A stretch of DNA of 64,000 bases from Artemisia argyi (GCA_030686995.1 CM060698.1:137707606-137771605), one strand, 5' to 3'. Shown: positions 1 through 11,714, numbered from the stretch's first letter. Program-made: numbers and translations. Notes: a model not told the origin generated them from the letters alone.

Positions 1-51
1 ATCATCACAAGTTTCAATTAACAGAATTTCCCGCCAAAACCTTCAAACACC
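1..51 (+). other. Untranslated leader of the Copia element
   Basis: These bases precede the polyprotein ATG at 52. The primer-binding site and 5' LTR should lie just upstream, outside the window; no TGGTATCAGAGC-type site is present here. Confidence 0.5.
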
Positions 52-3000
52 ATGGCTGACAATCAACCTCCTCTTAACACAACACAAATCACTGATGATG
101 TCAACTCTGTTCATCACCCACTCTATTTTCACCCAAATGATCACCCTGGTCTTGTTTTGATCTCAAAGAAGTTAGTTGGATCAGAGAATTATAGTTCATG
201 GAAAAGATCAATGGTGATTGCTCTCAATGCAAGAAACAAGTTACAGATCATCAATGGTGAATATCCAGAACCTGAATCAACTTCTGCACTCAGACCTATT
301 TGGGAAAGAGCAAATGATATGGTAATCTCTTGGATTTTGAATACTATTTCAGAGCAAATTGGGAATAATTTGAGCTTTATCAATTCTGCTAGTGCATTGT
401 GGGATGAATTGAATGAACATTATTCACAACTTGATGGTCACAGAATTTATCAAGTAACAAATGATATAATCAATCACAAACAAGGCAATACCACTGTTGA
501 ATTGTATTATCACAAACTGAAGGGTTTATGGGATGAATTGGATGCTCTTGAAGCACCATATGCTTGTTTGTGTAGATGTGATTGTGAAAATGGTAGAACT
601 AATGGTGAAAGGGAGCAGAGGAAAAGACTCATTCAGTTCTTGATGGGTTTAGATGAAAGCTATACCAATGTTAGGGGACAAATTCTATTGATGCAACCAC
701 TTCCATTAGTTTCTAAGGCATATAGCATGTTGAGGCAAGAAGAAAAGCAAAGAGATGCTAAACCTATCCTTTCTACTGTTCCTACTGCATTAAACACCAC
801 CAATTACAATCACAACAAATCAAACAACAACACCTCAAAGTACTCTAGTTCAAGCAATGCAACAGGACAAGGTCAAAACACACAAGCTAGAAAAAGTGCA
901 TTTAAGAAGGGAATATATTGCACTAATTGTGGAAAAGAAGGTCATACAGGAGAAGAGTGTTATAAACTTGTTGGATACCCTCCAGGTCACCCACTGCAAA
1001 ACAAATATGTTCCACCAATGATGAGGAATCAAGGAAAAAGCAGAACTGTGAATTTAATGGTCAACAAAGATGCTTTGAATCAACCTCTTCCAAGTGATAC
1101 ACCCTTGACTTCAATGGCTGATGAGGGCTCAACTTCACAAAGCTTAGATCCCTATGTGCATTCAAGGATGGATCAGCTTCAGAATCAACTCAATCAAGTG
1201 TTGTTGATGATGCAGAATGGTCAAAAAGAGGTTTTCACAGCTGCTACTCTTCCCCACATGGCAGGTATATACTCATTCATAGCTTCCTTTTCATCTAATA
1301 TTAAGGAAATTTGGGTAATAGACAGTGGAGCAACTGATCATATTTGCATATCTATCACATTAATGCACAACATCCACACTCTTACACACCCAATTTTAGT
1401 ACAACTACCAAATGGCCAAACAATCAAAGTGACCACAGTTGGATCAGTGAGACTTACACCCACACTCACCCTCACAAATGTCTTTCACATACCAACATTC
1501 ACATACAACTTAATATCCATAAGCAGACTCACCAATTCATCACACTCAGCCATCACTTTCACTCACAGAGAATGTATTTTTCAGGGCCATGATGGTACTA
1601 TCACCACTGGTAAACTCTTTGGAGGTCTCTATGCTTTAACTCCATCTCCACCCTCATCTGTATCAACATCAATCTCATCACCAACTTCATCTGCAAACTC
1701 TGTAAATAGCTACTTGTGGCATGCCAGGCTTGGCCATCCATCATTTCAAGTTCTCAGTCAAATAAAATCAATTCCATTTCTAGTCAATTGTAAAAATGAT
1801 CCACCTTGTACTATATGTCCAATGGCAAAACATCATGTACTTCCATTTCCAATCAGTACTTCTCAGGCAATTGCCAAGTTTGATCTTGTACACACTGATG
1901 TTTGGGGTCCATACAGACACCCAACTTGTAATAAATGTAGATACTTCCTCACCATTGTTGATGATTTTTCTAGAGCCACATGGACTTACTTGTTGCCTGA
2001 TAAACACCATGTTTCATCCACTTTCAAGTCTTTTCATTCATATGTTCTCACACACTTTCAAACCAAAATCAAAACAGTCAGAAGTGACAATGGCAGTGAG
2101 TTTATCAATGAATCACTTTCTTCATTCTTCAAACAACAAGGCATAATTCATCAAACCTCTTGTCCCTATACACCTCAACAAAATGGCAGAGTTGAAAGAA
2201 AACATAAACAACTTCTAGAAATGGCAAGATCATTATTCTTTCAAGCTAAATTTCCACTTCATCTTTGGGGCTATTGCATTTTAGCTTCTACATATCTCAT
2301 CAATAGACTCCCATCAAGAGTACTCCAAAACAAAAGTCCTTATGAATTATTGTACAACAAACAACCAGACCTCACAAACCTCAGAATTATTGGTTGTCAG
2401 GCCATGCTTTTCACACCTACAACTGACAAATTTGCACCTAAAGCAACCATTAATGTTCACATTGGTTATCCACCACACCAAAAAGGCTACATACTTTACA
2501 ATCCTACCACACAAAAGATCACAATCAGCAGAAATGTAACCTTCAATGAATCAATCTTTCCATTTCATACACACTCACAACAACAAGACACTTTTCACTC
2601 TCAAACCTCACCACTCCAATATCCTACTGAACCACCATTCTTTACACCCACACCTACAAACATTAGTCCCATCACATCATCAGTACCTTCAACATCTTCC
2701 ACACCTACTCATTCACCATCCACAACTCCTGTTACTGATCCAACACAGGTCTCCCAAACACCCAGTTCTCCATCCACTACCTCATCTAACACTCCTACTT
2801 CTTCAACCCATTCACATTCACCCACACCACCACCACCACCACCTCCAATTCCAACAAGAACTTCAACCAGGAACAAACAACTTCCCACAGCACTCAAAGA
2901 TTTTCATTATACCTTACCCAAATCACTCATAAACAACACAAGCTCAAAACATCATCACACACACTACATAAATTATAATAATCTCACTTCCAAAACATTG

Positions 3001-4704
3001 CATTGCATCTATAACATCAACTCTACCAAAGAACCAAGCTCTTTTACCCAAGCTTCCAAAAATATGAAATGGAAAGAGGCTATGAATAAGGAAATACATG
3101 CTCTAGAGCAGAATGAGACATGGGAGTTCACATTACTTCCACCTGGAAAAATACCCATAGGCTGCAAATGGGTATACAGGATCAAATTCAATGCTGATGG
3201 TACTATAGAGAGATATAAAGCAAGACTTGTTGCAAAGGGCTATAATCAAAGAGAAGGAGTGGACTTTAAAGAAACATTTGCCCCTGTTGCCAAGATGGTT
3301 ACTGTCAGAACACTTCTAGCAGTTGCAGTACATCAAGGATTGTTCATAGAGCAGCTAGACATTAACAATGCATTTCTCCATGGAGATCTCCATGAAGAAG
3401 TATACATGACTGTTCCACAAGGTTATCCTAAAGACTTACCACCTAACACAGTTTGCAAACTCAGAAAATCTCTCTATGGCCTCAAGCAAGCAAATAGACA
3501 ATGGTTTGAAAAACTCACCACTTTTCTTATTCAACTTGGATTCAAACAGAGTTATGTGGATACATCTCTTTTTACCATCATTCACAAAGGATCTGTCACA
3601 TCTTTATTGGTTTATGTTGATGACATCTTACTTGTCAGCAAAGATGCTACTTTTATCAAACTCATCAAAACCAAACTTCATGACATGTTCAGCATCAAAG
3701 ATTTGGGCCCACTCACCTACTATCTAGGTATAGAATTTCTCAGAAACAATAAAGGTCTTGCTATGTCTCAGAGAAAATATGCACTGGAGCTTTTGGAACA
3801 TGCAGGATTACTTGATGCCAAACCATCTGCTATACCCATGGATCCTTTAGTCAAGCTCAACTCAATTGATGGTGAACCATTCTCAGACCCATCTCTCTAC
3901 AGAACTTTAGTGGGCAAATTGTTGTACCTCACCATTACAAGACCTGATTTGGCCTTTGCAGCTCAAGCCCTAAGCCAATTTAGTCATGAACCAAGAACTC
4001 CTCATTACAAAGCTCTCATCAAGGTTCTCAGGTACATCAAACTATGCCCTGGTCAAGGTCTCTTCTTCTCTTCACAGAACACTATGAAGCTCACAACTTA
4101 TTGTGATAGTGATTGGGCCAGTTGTCCAATCACTAGAAGGTCTGTTACTGGATATGCTATTTTTCTGGGTAATAATCTCATTTCCTGGCAATCCAAGAAG
4201 CAAACAGTGGTATCTAGATCATCCACTGAAGCTGAATATAGAGCTTTAGCAGATAGTACATGTGAGATTTCTTGGCTTAGGTGTCTTCTACATGATCTCC
4301 ATGTCCCTATCCCTACTCCTAGCTTAATGATGTGTGACAATGCTTCTACTATTGCTCTAGCTAATAACCCAGTCAATCATGCAAGAACAAAGCACATTGA
4401 GATTGATTGCCACTTTGTGAGAGACAAAATCAAGGCAGGTTTGATCCAACCATGCTTCATCTCAACCAAGTCACAAACAGCAGATATATTGACTAAAGGA
4501 TTGTGCAGAGCTCTACACTACAATTGCTTGTCCAAGTTGGGCATTTGTGATCCATACACAATGCCAACTTGTGGGGGGGATATGGAAGACAAAAGTCAAC
4601 ATCAAGTCAATCATACTTGTTCAGTTCAGAGTATTCACAGAAAGCAACAACACAAGACAGTGATTCTACTACAGAGATGCTTAAGAACTTGTAACACAAT
4701 GTAA
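52..4704 (+). CDS. Ty1/Copia retrotransposon gag-pol polyprotein, open
   Basis: One uninterrupted frame of 1550 codons encodes a Copia polyprotein in the order gag, protease, integrase, reverse transcriptase, RNase H. Gag covers about residues 20-230 and is followed near 287-305 by a CCHC knuckle (CTNCGKEGHTGEEC). The protease motif is VIDSGATDHIC, near 422. The GAG-pre-integrase HHCC region begins WHARLGHPS, near 552. The integrase D, D, E residues sit in HTDVWGP, RSDNGSEF and QNGRVERKHK (about 612-710). The RT catalytic motif YVDDILLVS is near 1190. RNase H shows CDSDWASC and STEAEYRAL (about 1350-1400). Integrase before RT defines Copia rather than Gypsy. All catalytic motifs I looked for are present, so the element may be young or recently active. 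The last ~40 codons lie beyond the polypurine tract, inside the LTR. Confidence 0.95.
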   Translation: MADNQPPLNTTQITDDVNSVHHPLYFHPNDHPGLVLISKKLVGSENYSSWKRSMVIALNARNKLQIINGEYPEPESTSALRPIWERANDMVISWILNTISEQIGNNLSFINSASALWDELNEHYSQLDGHRIYQVTNDIINHKQGNTTVELYYHKLKGLWDELDALEAPYACLCRCDCENGRTNGEREQRKRLIQFLMGLDESYTNVRGQILLMQPLPLVSKAYSMLRQEEKQRDAKPILSTVPTALNTTNYNHNKSNNNTSKYSSSSNATGQGQNTQARKSAFKKGIYCTNCGKEGHTGEECYKLVGYPPGHPLQNKYVPPMMRNQGKSRTVNLMVNKDALNQPLPSDTPLTSMADEGSTSQSLDPYVHSRMDQLQNQLNQVLLMMQNGQKEVFTAATLPHMAGIYSFIASFSSNIKEIWVIDSGATDHICISITLMHNIHTLTHPILVQLPNGQTIKVTTVGSVRLTPTLTLTNVFHIPTFTYNLISISRLTNSSHSAITFTHRECIFQGHDGTITTGKLFGGLYALTPSPPSSVSTSISSPTSSANSVNSYLWHARLGHPSFQVLSQIKSIPFLVNCKNDPPCTICPMAKHHVLPFPISTSQAIAKFDLVHTDVWGPYRHPTCNKCRYFLTIVDDFSRATWTYLLPDKHHVSSTFKSFHSYVLTHFQTKIKTVRSDNGSEFINESLSSFFKQQGIIHQTSCPYTPQQNGRVERKHKQLLEMARSLFFQAKFPLHLWGYCILASTYLINRLPSRVLQNKSPYELLYNKQPDLTNLRIIGCQAMLFTPTTDKFAPKATINVHIGYPPHQKGYILYNPTTQKITISRNVTFNESIFPFHTHSQQQDTFHSQTSPLQYPTEPPFFTPTPTNISPITSSVPSTSSTPTHSPSTTPVTDPTQVSQTPSSPSTTSSNTPTSSTHSHSPTPPPPPPPIPTRTSTRNKQLPTALKDFHYTLPKSLINNTSSKHHHTHYINYNNLTSKTLHCIYNINSTKEPSSFTQASKNMKWKEAMNKEIHALEQNETWEFTLLPPGKIPIGCKWVYRIKFNADGTIERYKARLVAKGYNQREGVDFKETFAPVAKMVTVRTLLAVAVHQGLFIEQLDINNAFLHGDLHEEVYMTVPQGYPKDLPPNTVCKLRKSLYGLKQANRQWFEKLTTFLIQLGFKQSYVDTSLFTIIHKGSVTSLLVYVDDILLVSKDATFIKLIKTKLHDMFSIKDLGPLTYYLGIEFLRNNKGLAMSQRKYALELLEHAGLLDAKPSAIPMDPLVKLNSIDGEPFSDPSLYRTLVGKLLYLTITRPDLAFAAQALSQFSHEPRTPHYKALIKVLRYIKLCPGQGLFFSSQNTMKLTTYCDSDWASCPITRRSVTGYAIFLGNNLISWQSKKQTVVSRSSTEAEYRALADSTCEISWLRCLLHDLHVPIPTPSLMMCDNASTIALANNPVNHARTKHIEIDCHFVRDKIKAGLIQPCFISTKSQTADILTKGLCRALHYNCLSKLGICDPYTMPTCGGDMEDKSQHQVNHTCSVQSIHRKQQHKTVILLQRCLRTCNTM
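4571..4580 (+). promoter_or_regulatory. Polypurine tract of the Copia element
   Basis: A G-run (GTGGGGGGGA) lies after the RNase H domain and immediately before the presumed 3' LTR. This is the expected plus-strand priming site for Copia elements. Confidence 0.6.
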
Positions 4705-4891
4705 CATAGCAGTATGGAGTAGTATAGTATAGTTTAGAAAGTTAGTTAATTAGTTTTGACTTTCATAGTTTGACTTTTCTGGATATCTGTATAAATACTG
4801 CATTTGCAGCTTTGTTTCATTAATGGAAAGTTTACATTTCATTCATTCTCTCTGAATTCCAATAGCAACGCATCAGAATTTTGCACTGACA
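4581..4891 (+). repeat. 3' LTR of the Copia element
   Basis: The interval starts next to the polypurine tract, contains a TATA-like TATAAATA near 4790 and ends ...CTGACA near 4891. Length is about 310 bp. The left boundary (TATGG rather than a clean TG) is uncertain, and the partner LTR is outside the window, so both ends are inferred. The bases just outside begin TGGTAT, like a tRNA-Met primer site, which may be chance. Confidence 0.5.
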
Positions 4892-5049
4892 TGGTATAAT
4901 ATCTACCTTTATCAGTACTATACATTTTATCATTTTATCTTGTGCCTTTTAATAAACATGAATCAATTTAGGTATTCAGATCTTACAAGATTTAAGGGAT
5001 TGGGTACAAAATATGGGACGTTAGTGCTACACCAAGTGGGATCATGTCT

Positions 5050-5345
5050 GAAGTTTTCCTTATCTGTGATTGTGGCGGTATATACTAAAGTAAAAGGCCG
5101 ATTAGAGATGCATGAATGCATCCACAAAAAAAAAAAATCAACTGTCTGTTCCAATTGGTAGTAAAATATTCCAAGATGTATAACAGCTGGACGTTAAGGG
5201 TGATTTGTGAAGACCATAATCATGAACCTGTGCTGTCGATGGAGGCCATCCATATGCAATGCGATTATCTGATAATGAAACTCGTTTAGTGGTAGATTTG
5301 ATAAGCAAGGTGTGAAGCCACAAGCTATTCTACAATTGAAACCAT
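5050..5345 (+). pseudogene. MULE/FAR1-type zinc-finger domain fragment
   Basis: Translation across stops and one frameshift gives CDCGG, then NSWTLRVICEDHNHEPVLSM, then a frameshift to HPYAMRLSDNETRLVVDLIS. The W...C...HNH pattern is the C2HX zinc-binding core of the FAR1/WRKY-GCM1 fold found at the N-terminus of many Mutator-like transposases, and the continuation is also typical of them. An A-run at 5127-5139 lies inside. There are in-frame stops before and after, and no DDE transposase core follows. It is a decayed fragment, not a working gene. Confidence 0.7.
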
Positions 5346-6220
5346 ATAAAATGCACGCCTGAAATATCTGAAGACCGATGCAGGTAAAAAATCAATGGTT
5401 GAGTGAAAACATAATTGCATTATGATAATGGTTATTAAAATTGCATCTGTCTGTAAGTGGCAAATTAGTAAGGTTTAATGGCATGGGCAACGGGTTAATA
5501 CGGGTGCTGGTTGAAAAGAGTAATTCTTCAAAAAATGAGTTGGGTTTGGTGGGCTAACACACAAGCATTTTTTGTCTTTTTGTTTCTAATGTTCAAAAGT
5601 TTGATTTTAAAAACTACACTACTCGTATTAGATTGCGCATTTGACCTGTTTTCAACCGCTTTTCACGTAGGCAAAGTTTTAAACTTTACCCATTTAGAGA
5701 GCAAGTGAATGACTGCCAAATCTACTACACTTATATCCAAGGAAAGACTTATGCTCACTAGTGTGACCTAGCATCTTATTTGGCATTCTCGCGTGCTTTG
5801 GGCAGATCATGACGGGGGAATGAGGCAAGCCATTTTGATATGTCTGTATAGTGAGAGTCACATGCCAATTTAATGAGTTGGATAAGCTAATATAACAAGA
5901 TTTGACCCAGTGTGGTACTGCATATTTTACTCCAGTGTGTGTTGGTTGACTAGACGTATGATTCATGTCTGCTACAGTGTATGTGATAGCGAGTGCTACA
6001 GTGTGTCTGCATCTGGTATACAAGGTTTACGTGCCTGCTGCATTTATCAGTTCCTTATCAGTATGTCAACGGTTGGCAGTAAGGGGTGGACAGTGCACAG
6101 TTGTTGTTATTGTGGGCCAGTTAAGTTCCACAGTGTGGAATTCCATTGGTTACATTGTACAGGTCAGGTGTTTGGATTTGTTTTGTGTCAGGTTCTTTTT
6201 AGCCTTTGTTGTATTTTATT

Positions 6221-6251
<31 letters not shown>

Positions 6252-6645
6252 TTTTGAAGAATTTTGTTGTATGTATTTAGTTGTATTGTATTTTGTGTTT
6301 TTTTGGGGTGCTCTTCTTAATTGTCTTGTTAAGATGGTGGGCTGCCATTTCTTGTGTACTTTGTTTTTTTTTTTTTGTTCCTTTTTATATATGTTGCCTT
6401 TCTAAAAAAATCTGTAAACTAGTGCTAATGTTGGAACTTTATCATGAAGCGGAAAACTGTATGTCACTTTGGTTGCAAGAAGTTATTTTTGTGGAACAAG
6501 CTTATAACTAAAAGAATTATCGATCTGTAATTGAGGGAAGTTTTAATTGCTCTATGGCTTTACACTAGATGAACCACTCTAAGGCATAATTTGTATAAAC
6601 AACAAAAATTTTAAAGACTATCTTGTAGCAAGGCAAATTCTAAGA
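5346..6645. other. Intergenic, no gene recognised
   Basis: I see no protein family or structured RNA here. Open frames between 5510 and 6510 are T-rich and show no domain. The only clear feature is the TTTA microsatellite listed separately. Confidence 0.5.
6224..6252. repeat. (TTTA)n microsatellite
   Basis: About seven tandem TTTA units ending in a T-run. Confidence 0.9.
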
Positions 6646-7041
6646 TCTTTAATATATGCACTAAATTTTTACGCTATCTTAGTAAAAAAAAAAAATTAAT
6701 AAAAATTTTAAAATATACTTTCACTAAAATATTGTAAAATTTTACTCATGTATGCACTAAATCTTGCATTAAACTTTGTTTAATACTCAGTACTAGTTTT
6801 ATCTACTTAGATAAAATATAACTTGAAAAGTAAATAATATTATAAAGCTAAAAGTTAAAAAGTTGTATTTTAGTGCTATGAATAATACAACATTACATTT
6901 GGTGCATTTTTATTAGAGTTATTGGTTATTACTATTCATGACATTAAAATAATGTCAATGTTTAGTGCATATATTGAAGGAGACTTTTTGCATTTTTTGT
7001 GTTATTTTAATGCAAAAATTTCACAAAAGATGCAAAAAGTC
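6646..7041. mobile_element. Possible AT-rich MITE with internal hairpin
   Basis: AATATATGCACTAAA near 6650 is inverted as TTTAGTGCATATATT at 6961-6975. Immediately right of the second arm, 6982-7001 and 7022-7041 form a 20-bp stem with one mismatch around a 20-nt loop. No target duplication was found, so the boundaries and family are open. Confidence 0.35.
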
Positions 7042-7497
7042 TAAACAATAAAACAATAAATAAAATAATAGAGTGAGTATCGAAATTCATACATTGAATT
7101 TGTGCCATTTTAACTTATTATATAGTTTATATATGTGCTTATTTTTCTTTTGAAATCTTCATTTTGCACCCTTATTGTTACGCAATAAAACTATCGAAAT
7201 TCATATGATATATCCATGCTTTCTTATATAGGACCAACCCAAAATTAATTTTAAATTGATTTATGCAATTTTCTATAATCTGATATTGAACTATGTTTCT
7301 GTGAAAGTTATATGCATATGAAATAGTTAAACTACGAGCACACCAAATTCATCCTCATCTAAGTTTCACTAATATAGAATAAGCAAACAAAAGATATAAA
7401 TGGAACAATAATTAAACTACGAGCAAACCAAATTTTAGCAACGCAAATATATGTAAACGATCCGCTAAATTAAGCAAGAAATAAAACATAACATACA
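7042..7497. other. AT-rich intergenic, nothing recognised
   Basis: I see no coding potential and no strong repeat. A short phrase (TTAAACTACGAGCA) occurs twice, near 7327 and 7411. Confidence 0.4.
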
Positions 7498-7686
7498 TCA
7501 CGTCGAATTAAATCTTTGTTGAGAGTTCGTACAATGGGACCTATTGTGACCAACTTGATGGCATACTTCACATCTTTTCGGTTCGTCCGGATGACAAATG
7601 TCCATCTTCTTACGAATTCGACTTGATTTCTTCCTTCCTCGACTAACACTGATCTTTAAGTGATTTGTCATAATCTTCCAATCCAA
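7498..7686 (-). pseudogene. C-terminal CCHC tail of a MULE transposase
   Basis: The minus-strand frame contains a basic stretch (RGRKKSSRIRKK), then HPDEPKRCEVCHQVGHNRSHC. The second part is a CX2CX4HX4C zinc knuckle with the lead-in typical of the extreme C-terminus of plant Mutator-like transposases. There is no SWIM domain or DDE core in adjoining sequence, so only the tail survives. It lies just 3' of the NLR gene on the same strand. It is not collinear with the FAR1-type fragment at 5.1 kb, which is on the other strand. Confidence 0.7.
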
Positions 7687-8096
7687 CCAATAATCAACGT
7701 GGGTAAGTGTTTATGTATTATAAATGGCACATTTAAAAAACAATTGAAGCATGAGTTTTTAAAATTATATGTATTTCTTCGGTTCGGTTTTTTTTCTTTC
7801 GGATTAGGTGTTTTTGCTAATACTGCAATTTCATAAGAAAAGTTTATTTCTTGATAGGATAAACTTATAAAAAACGAAACAAAAAGCATCAGCAAAAATG
7901 CTTTGTGCTCATCCAAACAAAGAGCAGCTCGCCACTCATCCCACCGTTAACGACAAAAACCATTTATTAATATGCCTAGTCATTTTAACCTCTGAGTATG
8001 TGAAAGTTACTCAAACCAACGTCAATGAATCTCAGTTAATAACAATCAAATTTCATTATTTGAGAACGGACATCTACAAACAAAATACAACTCCAT

Positions 8097-11000
8097 CTAA
8101 CAAGACAATCGATTGATTATCTCTTCGCCGTTTAAACGGACTTCCTCTGCTTCCCTTGGCGCTCCCTTCAAAACAGTCTCTTTATCTAGCCCAGGGCAGT
8201 TGAAGAAAAAGATACGTTTGATAGATGACATATTGGTTAACCACATTGGAATTTCTCGTATACCAAATTCCCTTATACCTAACCCCTCCAGTGAGGTGAG
8301 GTGTTTGACTTCTTCCGGAATTGTCTCCCAATGACTCCTACCATTCAATATTAAAACCCCAAGGTTGCTCCTCAGACTTGGGAAACAATCAAGCTCCTTC
8401 CAGAATGGCCCAAGTGTTAACCCATCTAACAAGGTAAGACTGTCAATTCCACTAGGCACGGAAGTCAGTTTTTCACATTTATAAATGACCAGATACCTCA
8501 AAGAACCACCAAGGTTGTGCAAATCGGGTATTCCTGAAAGACCATGACATCCACTGATTTCTAGACGTTCAAGAGATGTGAGCCCTTGTAAACTCCCAAT
8601 GGACTCGAGATTTATGCACTCCTTAATCTCTAATTCAACAAGAGATGTGAGCCCTTGTAAACTCCGAATGGACTCGAGATTTATGCACTTCTCAATCTCT
8701 AATTTAACAAGACGATGTGGATAATGTTCATCTAAGAGGATGATTTTCGGGCAACCTTTTATGGACAACGTCTCGAGCACAGGTGATATCATCGTTGAGG
8801 AGTTCGTTGCTGCATCTGTCCACTTTTCCAGCATTTTCATACTATGTAGTTCAAGCTTTCTCAACGATAGTGATAAGGGCTCACTTGATCCTGGGCCAAC
8901 AGAGCTACTTAAACTTGTCAAGCTGTCCATATCCTTCAATACAAGATCACGAAGAAGTGGCAGCTTCAAAACCATTGGAAGACTGAGGACGTTGCGACAC
9001 CCAGATAATGTGACATCCACAAGCTTGTCAAGGCGAATCCATTCCCCTCGGATATTGGTTGACATTTTCATCACCCACTCAGGAAAACAATCACTTAAAA
9101 AGTTTTTGATTGTCAAGCTTTTCACATTTGCAGGGGTTTGCAAGCCTTCCAATATATCCTTGTCCTTCTGCCTCACGCCCTCATTGCTTTCCTTCCAACA
9201 GAACTTTATCTTGTATAGATTTCTCTTTCCAACTAAATCTGCCTTACTAGCTGCTTCTTTGCTGCCAACTTCTTCTAGATTATGAATGCCAAGCTTCCCC
9301 CCAAGGTGTTTCAAACTGCCTAGCTCTCCAATTTGACATCCTTTCTCTCCACCCACTATAAAGAAGGGAATTGTTCGAAGACAAGTTAGTTGTCCCACGT
9401 CCTTAGGATAGATAACATTTTTTCTGAACTCGAGATGTCGTAGGCTTATCAAATTCCGCATGCCTTCTGGGAAGTTCTCAAACTTGTTACAGTAACACAG
9501 CTTCAAAGTTTGCAGCTGGTGAAGTTTAGTGATGGATTTTGGAAGAACTTCGATATCAGTATATGACAAATCAAGGTACCTGAGATGCACCAAATCTCCA
9601 ACTGAATCATCTATCCCTGTTAGCACAGTGCCACTTAACTTTAGGATACGCAAACACTTGAAATCTTGAAATGATATCTTTGTCACAACTCCTCTCAAGA
9701 ACAGCGTGTGCAGAGTTCTACTTGCCATGTCCTTTAACAAATTGTTGTCTCTTTCTTGGTGCAGAGATAGATGTTTTATGTGAGACATGTGTACTTCATC
9801 GCTAGTCGGAACCAACAAACATAAGCTTTCATCACTCGAAACATGTAAAGAAAGATCATGCACTAGATCATGCATCTTACAACTTAAAACGTAACCATAC
9901 TCATCCATTTCAACATCTTGGAACAAGGAATTGCTTACTAAGATTTTGAAAATATCATTTCCCACATCCTCCATATTAGTGTTTCTCTTGCCATCCACTT
10001 GAAGCAACCCTAAAGCCATCCAAAGCTGGATAAGTTCTTCCTTTTTCATCACTGTGTCCTTCTCAAATATCGAACAATATGCAAAGCATTGCTTAGTAAT
10101 CGAATTCGGCAAACTGTCAAAGCTTAATTTCAAGGTGCTTAGAACCATGTCACCTTCTTCTTCACCCCAAACCATGCTTTCTTGGACGGACAACCATTTA
10201 TCCTTGTCACCGCTGTAATTTTGCAGCATGCTTCCTGTTACCTTTAATAACAATGGCAAACCACGACATTTCTTCACAATAGCACGCCCTATTTCCTCCA
10301 ATTCTGGCAACGGTTTTGCTCTATCTTTAAACATGAACCAACCCTCAACATTTGAAAGACTTTGCAAAGTACATGAATTCTTTGTCATATCGCTTGTTCC
10401 GATTTCAAGTTTTCGTGTAGTGATAATAATGCCATTTCCATTTTGTGAATTCATGTTTATCACACAACTCCTGAAATCATCCCAGTATGTCCTCTCTTCG
10501 TCCCAGACATCATCTAGGACCAGCAAATATCTTTTTGATCCCAGCTCTTCTCGAAGCTTTGTAATCAAATTTTGGGTAGTTGATGGCTCACATTTCTTAT
10601 CGGTTAGGGATCTATAGATCATTTCTAGAAGTCTATTGATATCAACCTTAACCGACACACACAACCAAGCTTTAGCATCAAAGTGTCTCTGGATTTTTGG
10701 ATTATTATAAACCGACTTAGCTAATGTGGTCTTCCCAATCCCACCCATTCCCACAACTGGAACAATCGTAAGTTTTTCTTCTTTTATGGATTCCGTTAAA
10801 AGCTCTACTATATGAAGTTCATCTTTCTCCCTCCCAACGATCTTGAATTCGTCTAAATATGAATGAGTCTCCTTACGAAGACTATTTGGAACATGGCTTT
10901 GCTGTTCATTTTGTAGTCCCAATTCGAGTGCTTGTTGGTTGATCTCAGACAACTTTTTGTTAACTTTTTCTATTTTATGACCCATTTCTCTACGAAATGA

Positions 11001-11330
11001 AAACTTTTTCAAATTCGGGAGAAATTGTATCTTTCGAGTCGTCTGATCTCGTTTCTTTATCTCGCGCCTTAACACTTCATACTGAACCTCATCCAACAGA
11101 TCATCAGCTTCGCTCACCACATCTCTCAACTGCTTCATCCACACCATCACGGCCTGTGTACCATTTCGCCTCTCGGCATCTTGTAACTTGGCCCGAATCA
11201 TCTCCAACTTCCCATGGAGGCTCCTCAAATTTTCTCCGAAACCCCAAGTAATAGCAATTTCGTTAGCAGCTAATGAAAATGCCTTTTCCAGTATCACCTC
11301 GGCAGCAGCAGTTACAAAGACCTCAATCAT
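8097..11330 (-). CDS. CC-NBS-LRR disease resistance protein (RGA-like NLR)
   Basis: A single-exon gene of 1077 codons for an intracellular immune receptor. An Rx-type coiled coil (residues ~1-130) carries the EDVID-like [11 protein letters not shown]. The NB-ARC domain follows: P-loop GMGGIGKTT (~193), kinase-2 [10 protein letters not shown] (~270), RNBS-B IIITTR, GLPL as CRGLPLLLK (~357), [13 protein letters not shown], and MHD as MHDLVHD (~486). About 20 leucine-rich repeats run from ~520 to the end. The segment between RNBS-C and GLPL looks somewhat short. I take the ATG at 11330; the two codons upstream begin with GTG. No stop or frameshift interrupts it, and all nucleotide-binding motifs are present. 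The family binds ADP/ATP and triggers cell-death immunity on effector perception; the specific target cannot be read from sequence. One LRR unit is duplicated (8571-8708). Confidence 0.93.
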   Translation of the reverse strand: MIEVFVTAAAEVILEKAFSLAANEIAITWGFGENLRSLHGKLEMIRAKLQDAERRNGTQAVMVWMKQLRDVVSEADDLLDEVQYEVLRREIKKRDQTTRKIQFLPNLKKFSFRREMGHKIEKVNKKLSEINQQALELGLQNEQQSHVPNSLRKETHSYLDEFKIVGREKDELHIVELLTESIKEEKLTIVPVVGMGGIGKTTLAKSVYNNPKIQRHFDAKAWLCVSVKVDINRLLEMIYRSLTDKKCEPSTTQNLITKLREELGSKRYLLVLDDVWDEERTYWDDFRSCVINMNSQNGNGIIITTRKLEIGTSDMTKNSCTLQSLSNVEGWFMFKDRAKPLPELEEIGRAIVKKCRGLPLLLKVTGSMLQNYSGDKDKWLSVQESMVWGEEEGDMVLSTLKLSFDSLPNSITKQCFAYCSIFEKDTVMKKEELIQLWMALGLLQVDGKRNTNMEDVGNDIFKILVSNSLFQDVEMDEYGYVLSCKMHDLVHDLSLHVSSDESLCLLVPTSDEVHMSHIKHLSLHQERDNNLLKDMASRTLHTLFLRGVVTKISFQDFKCLRILKLSGTVLTGIDDSVGDLVHLRYLDLSYTDIEVLPKSITKLHQLQTLKLCYCNKFENFPEGMRNLISLRHLEFRKNVIYPKDVGQLTCLRTIPFFIVGGEKGCQIGELGSLKHLGGKLGIHNLEEVGSKEAASKADLVGKRNLYKIKFCWKESNEGVRQKDKDILEGLQTPANVKSLTIKNFLSDCFPEWVMKMSTNIRGEWIRLDKLVDVTLSGCRNVLSLPMVLKLPLLRDLVLKDMDSLTSLSSSVGPGSSEPLSLSLRKLELHSMKMLEKWTDAATNSSTMISPVLETLSIKGCPKIILLDEHYPHRLVKLEIEKCINLESIRSLQGLTSLVELEIKECINLESIGSLQGLTSLERLEISGCHGLSGIPDLHNLGGSLRYLVIYKCEKLTSVPSGIDSLTLLDGLTLGPFWKELDCFPSLRSNLGVLILNGRSHWETIPEEVKHLTSLEGLGIREFGIREIPMWLTNMSSIKRIFFFNCPGLDKETVLKGAPREAEEVRLNGEEIINRLSC
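8571..8708 (-). repeat. 69-bp tandem duplication in the LRR region
   Basis: Two adjacent copies (8571-8639 and 8640-8708) differ by only a few bases. They encode two near-identical 23-residue LRR units around CINLESI(R/G)SLQGLTS. The period is a multiple of three, so the frame is kept. Confidence 0.9.
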
Positions 11331-11339
11331 TTTCACTGT

Positions 11340-11700
11340 TAAGATAACAAGGGAAAAAAGTGAGGAAAGTTTTAATACTTGTAAGAATAAGAGTTATGGT
11401 TTCAAATTTTGTGTTAACTCTAATAAATACTCCAATCATTAACTTGGTTAACACCCGCATTTTTATCCAAATCTACAATATTATCAATTTATGGGAATTG
11501 ATACTATTTACCCTTTCTAGGCCAGAAAAATTGTGGTTTTGTGCTAAGTGACAATTCATAAGACAATTTGTGATTGTGCTTTCTTTCATCCACTACAACT
11601 GTTTGGTGAACACCTACAATGCCTATTTTGGGTTTACTTAATTCACTGGTGCAATGATGAAGGGACATAGTGTGTTTTTATCATTTGAAAATTGTTACTA
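11340..11700. other. 5' flank of the NLR gene
   Basis: AT-rich sequence upstream of the minus-strand NLR start. No TATA box stands out enough to call, and no coding sequence is recognised. Confidence 0.4.
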
Positions 11701-11714
11701 AAGTAAATATAAAC

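Noticed and set aside
1344..2932. Several His/Thr-rich ORFs in other frames
   Set aside because: Shadows of the Copia polyprotein; no independent motif or start context.
8740..9285. 181-codon plus-strand ORF opposite the NLR
   Set aside because: Antisense shadow of LRR coding sequence with no recognisable domain.
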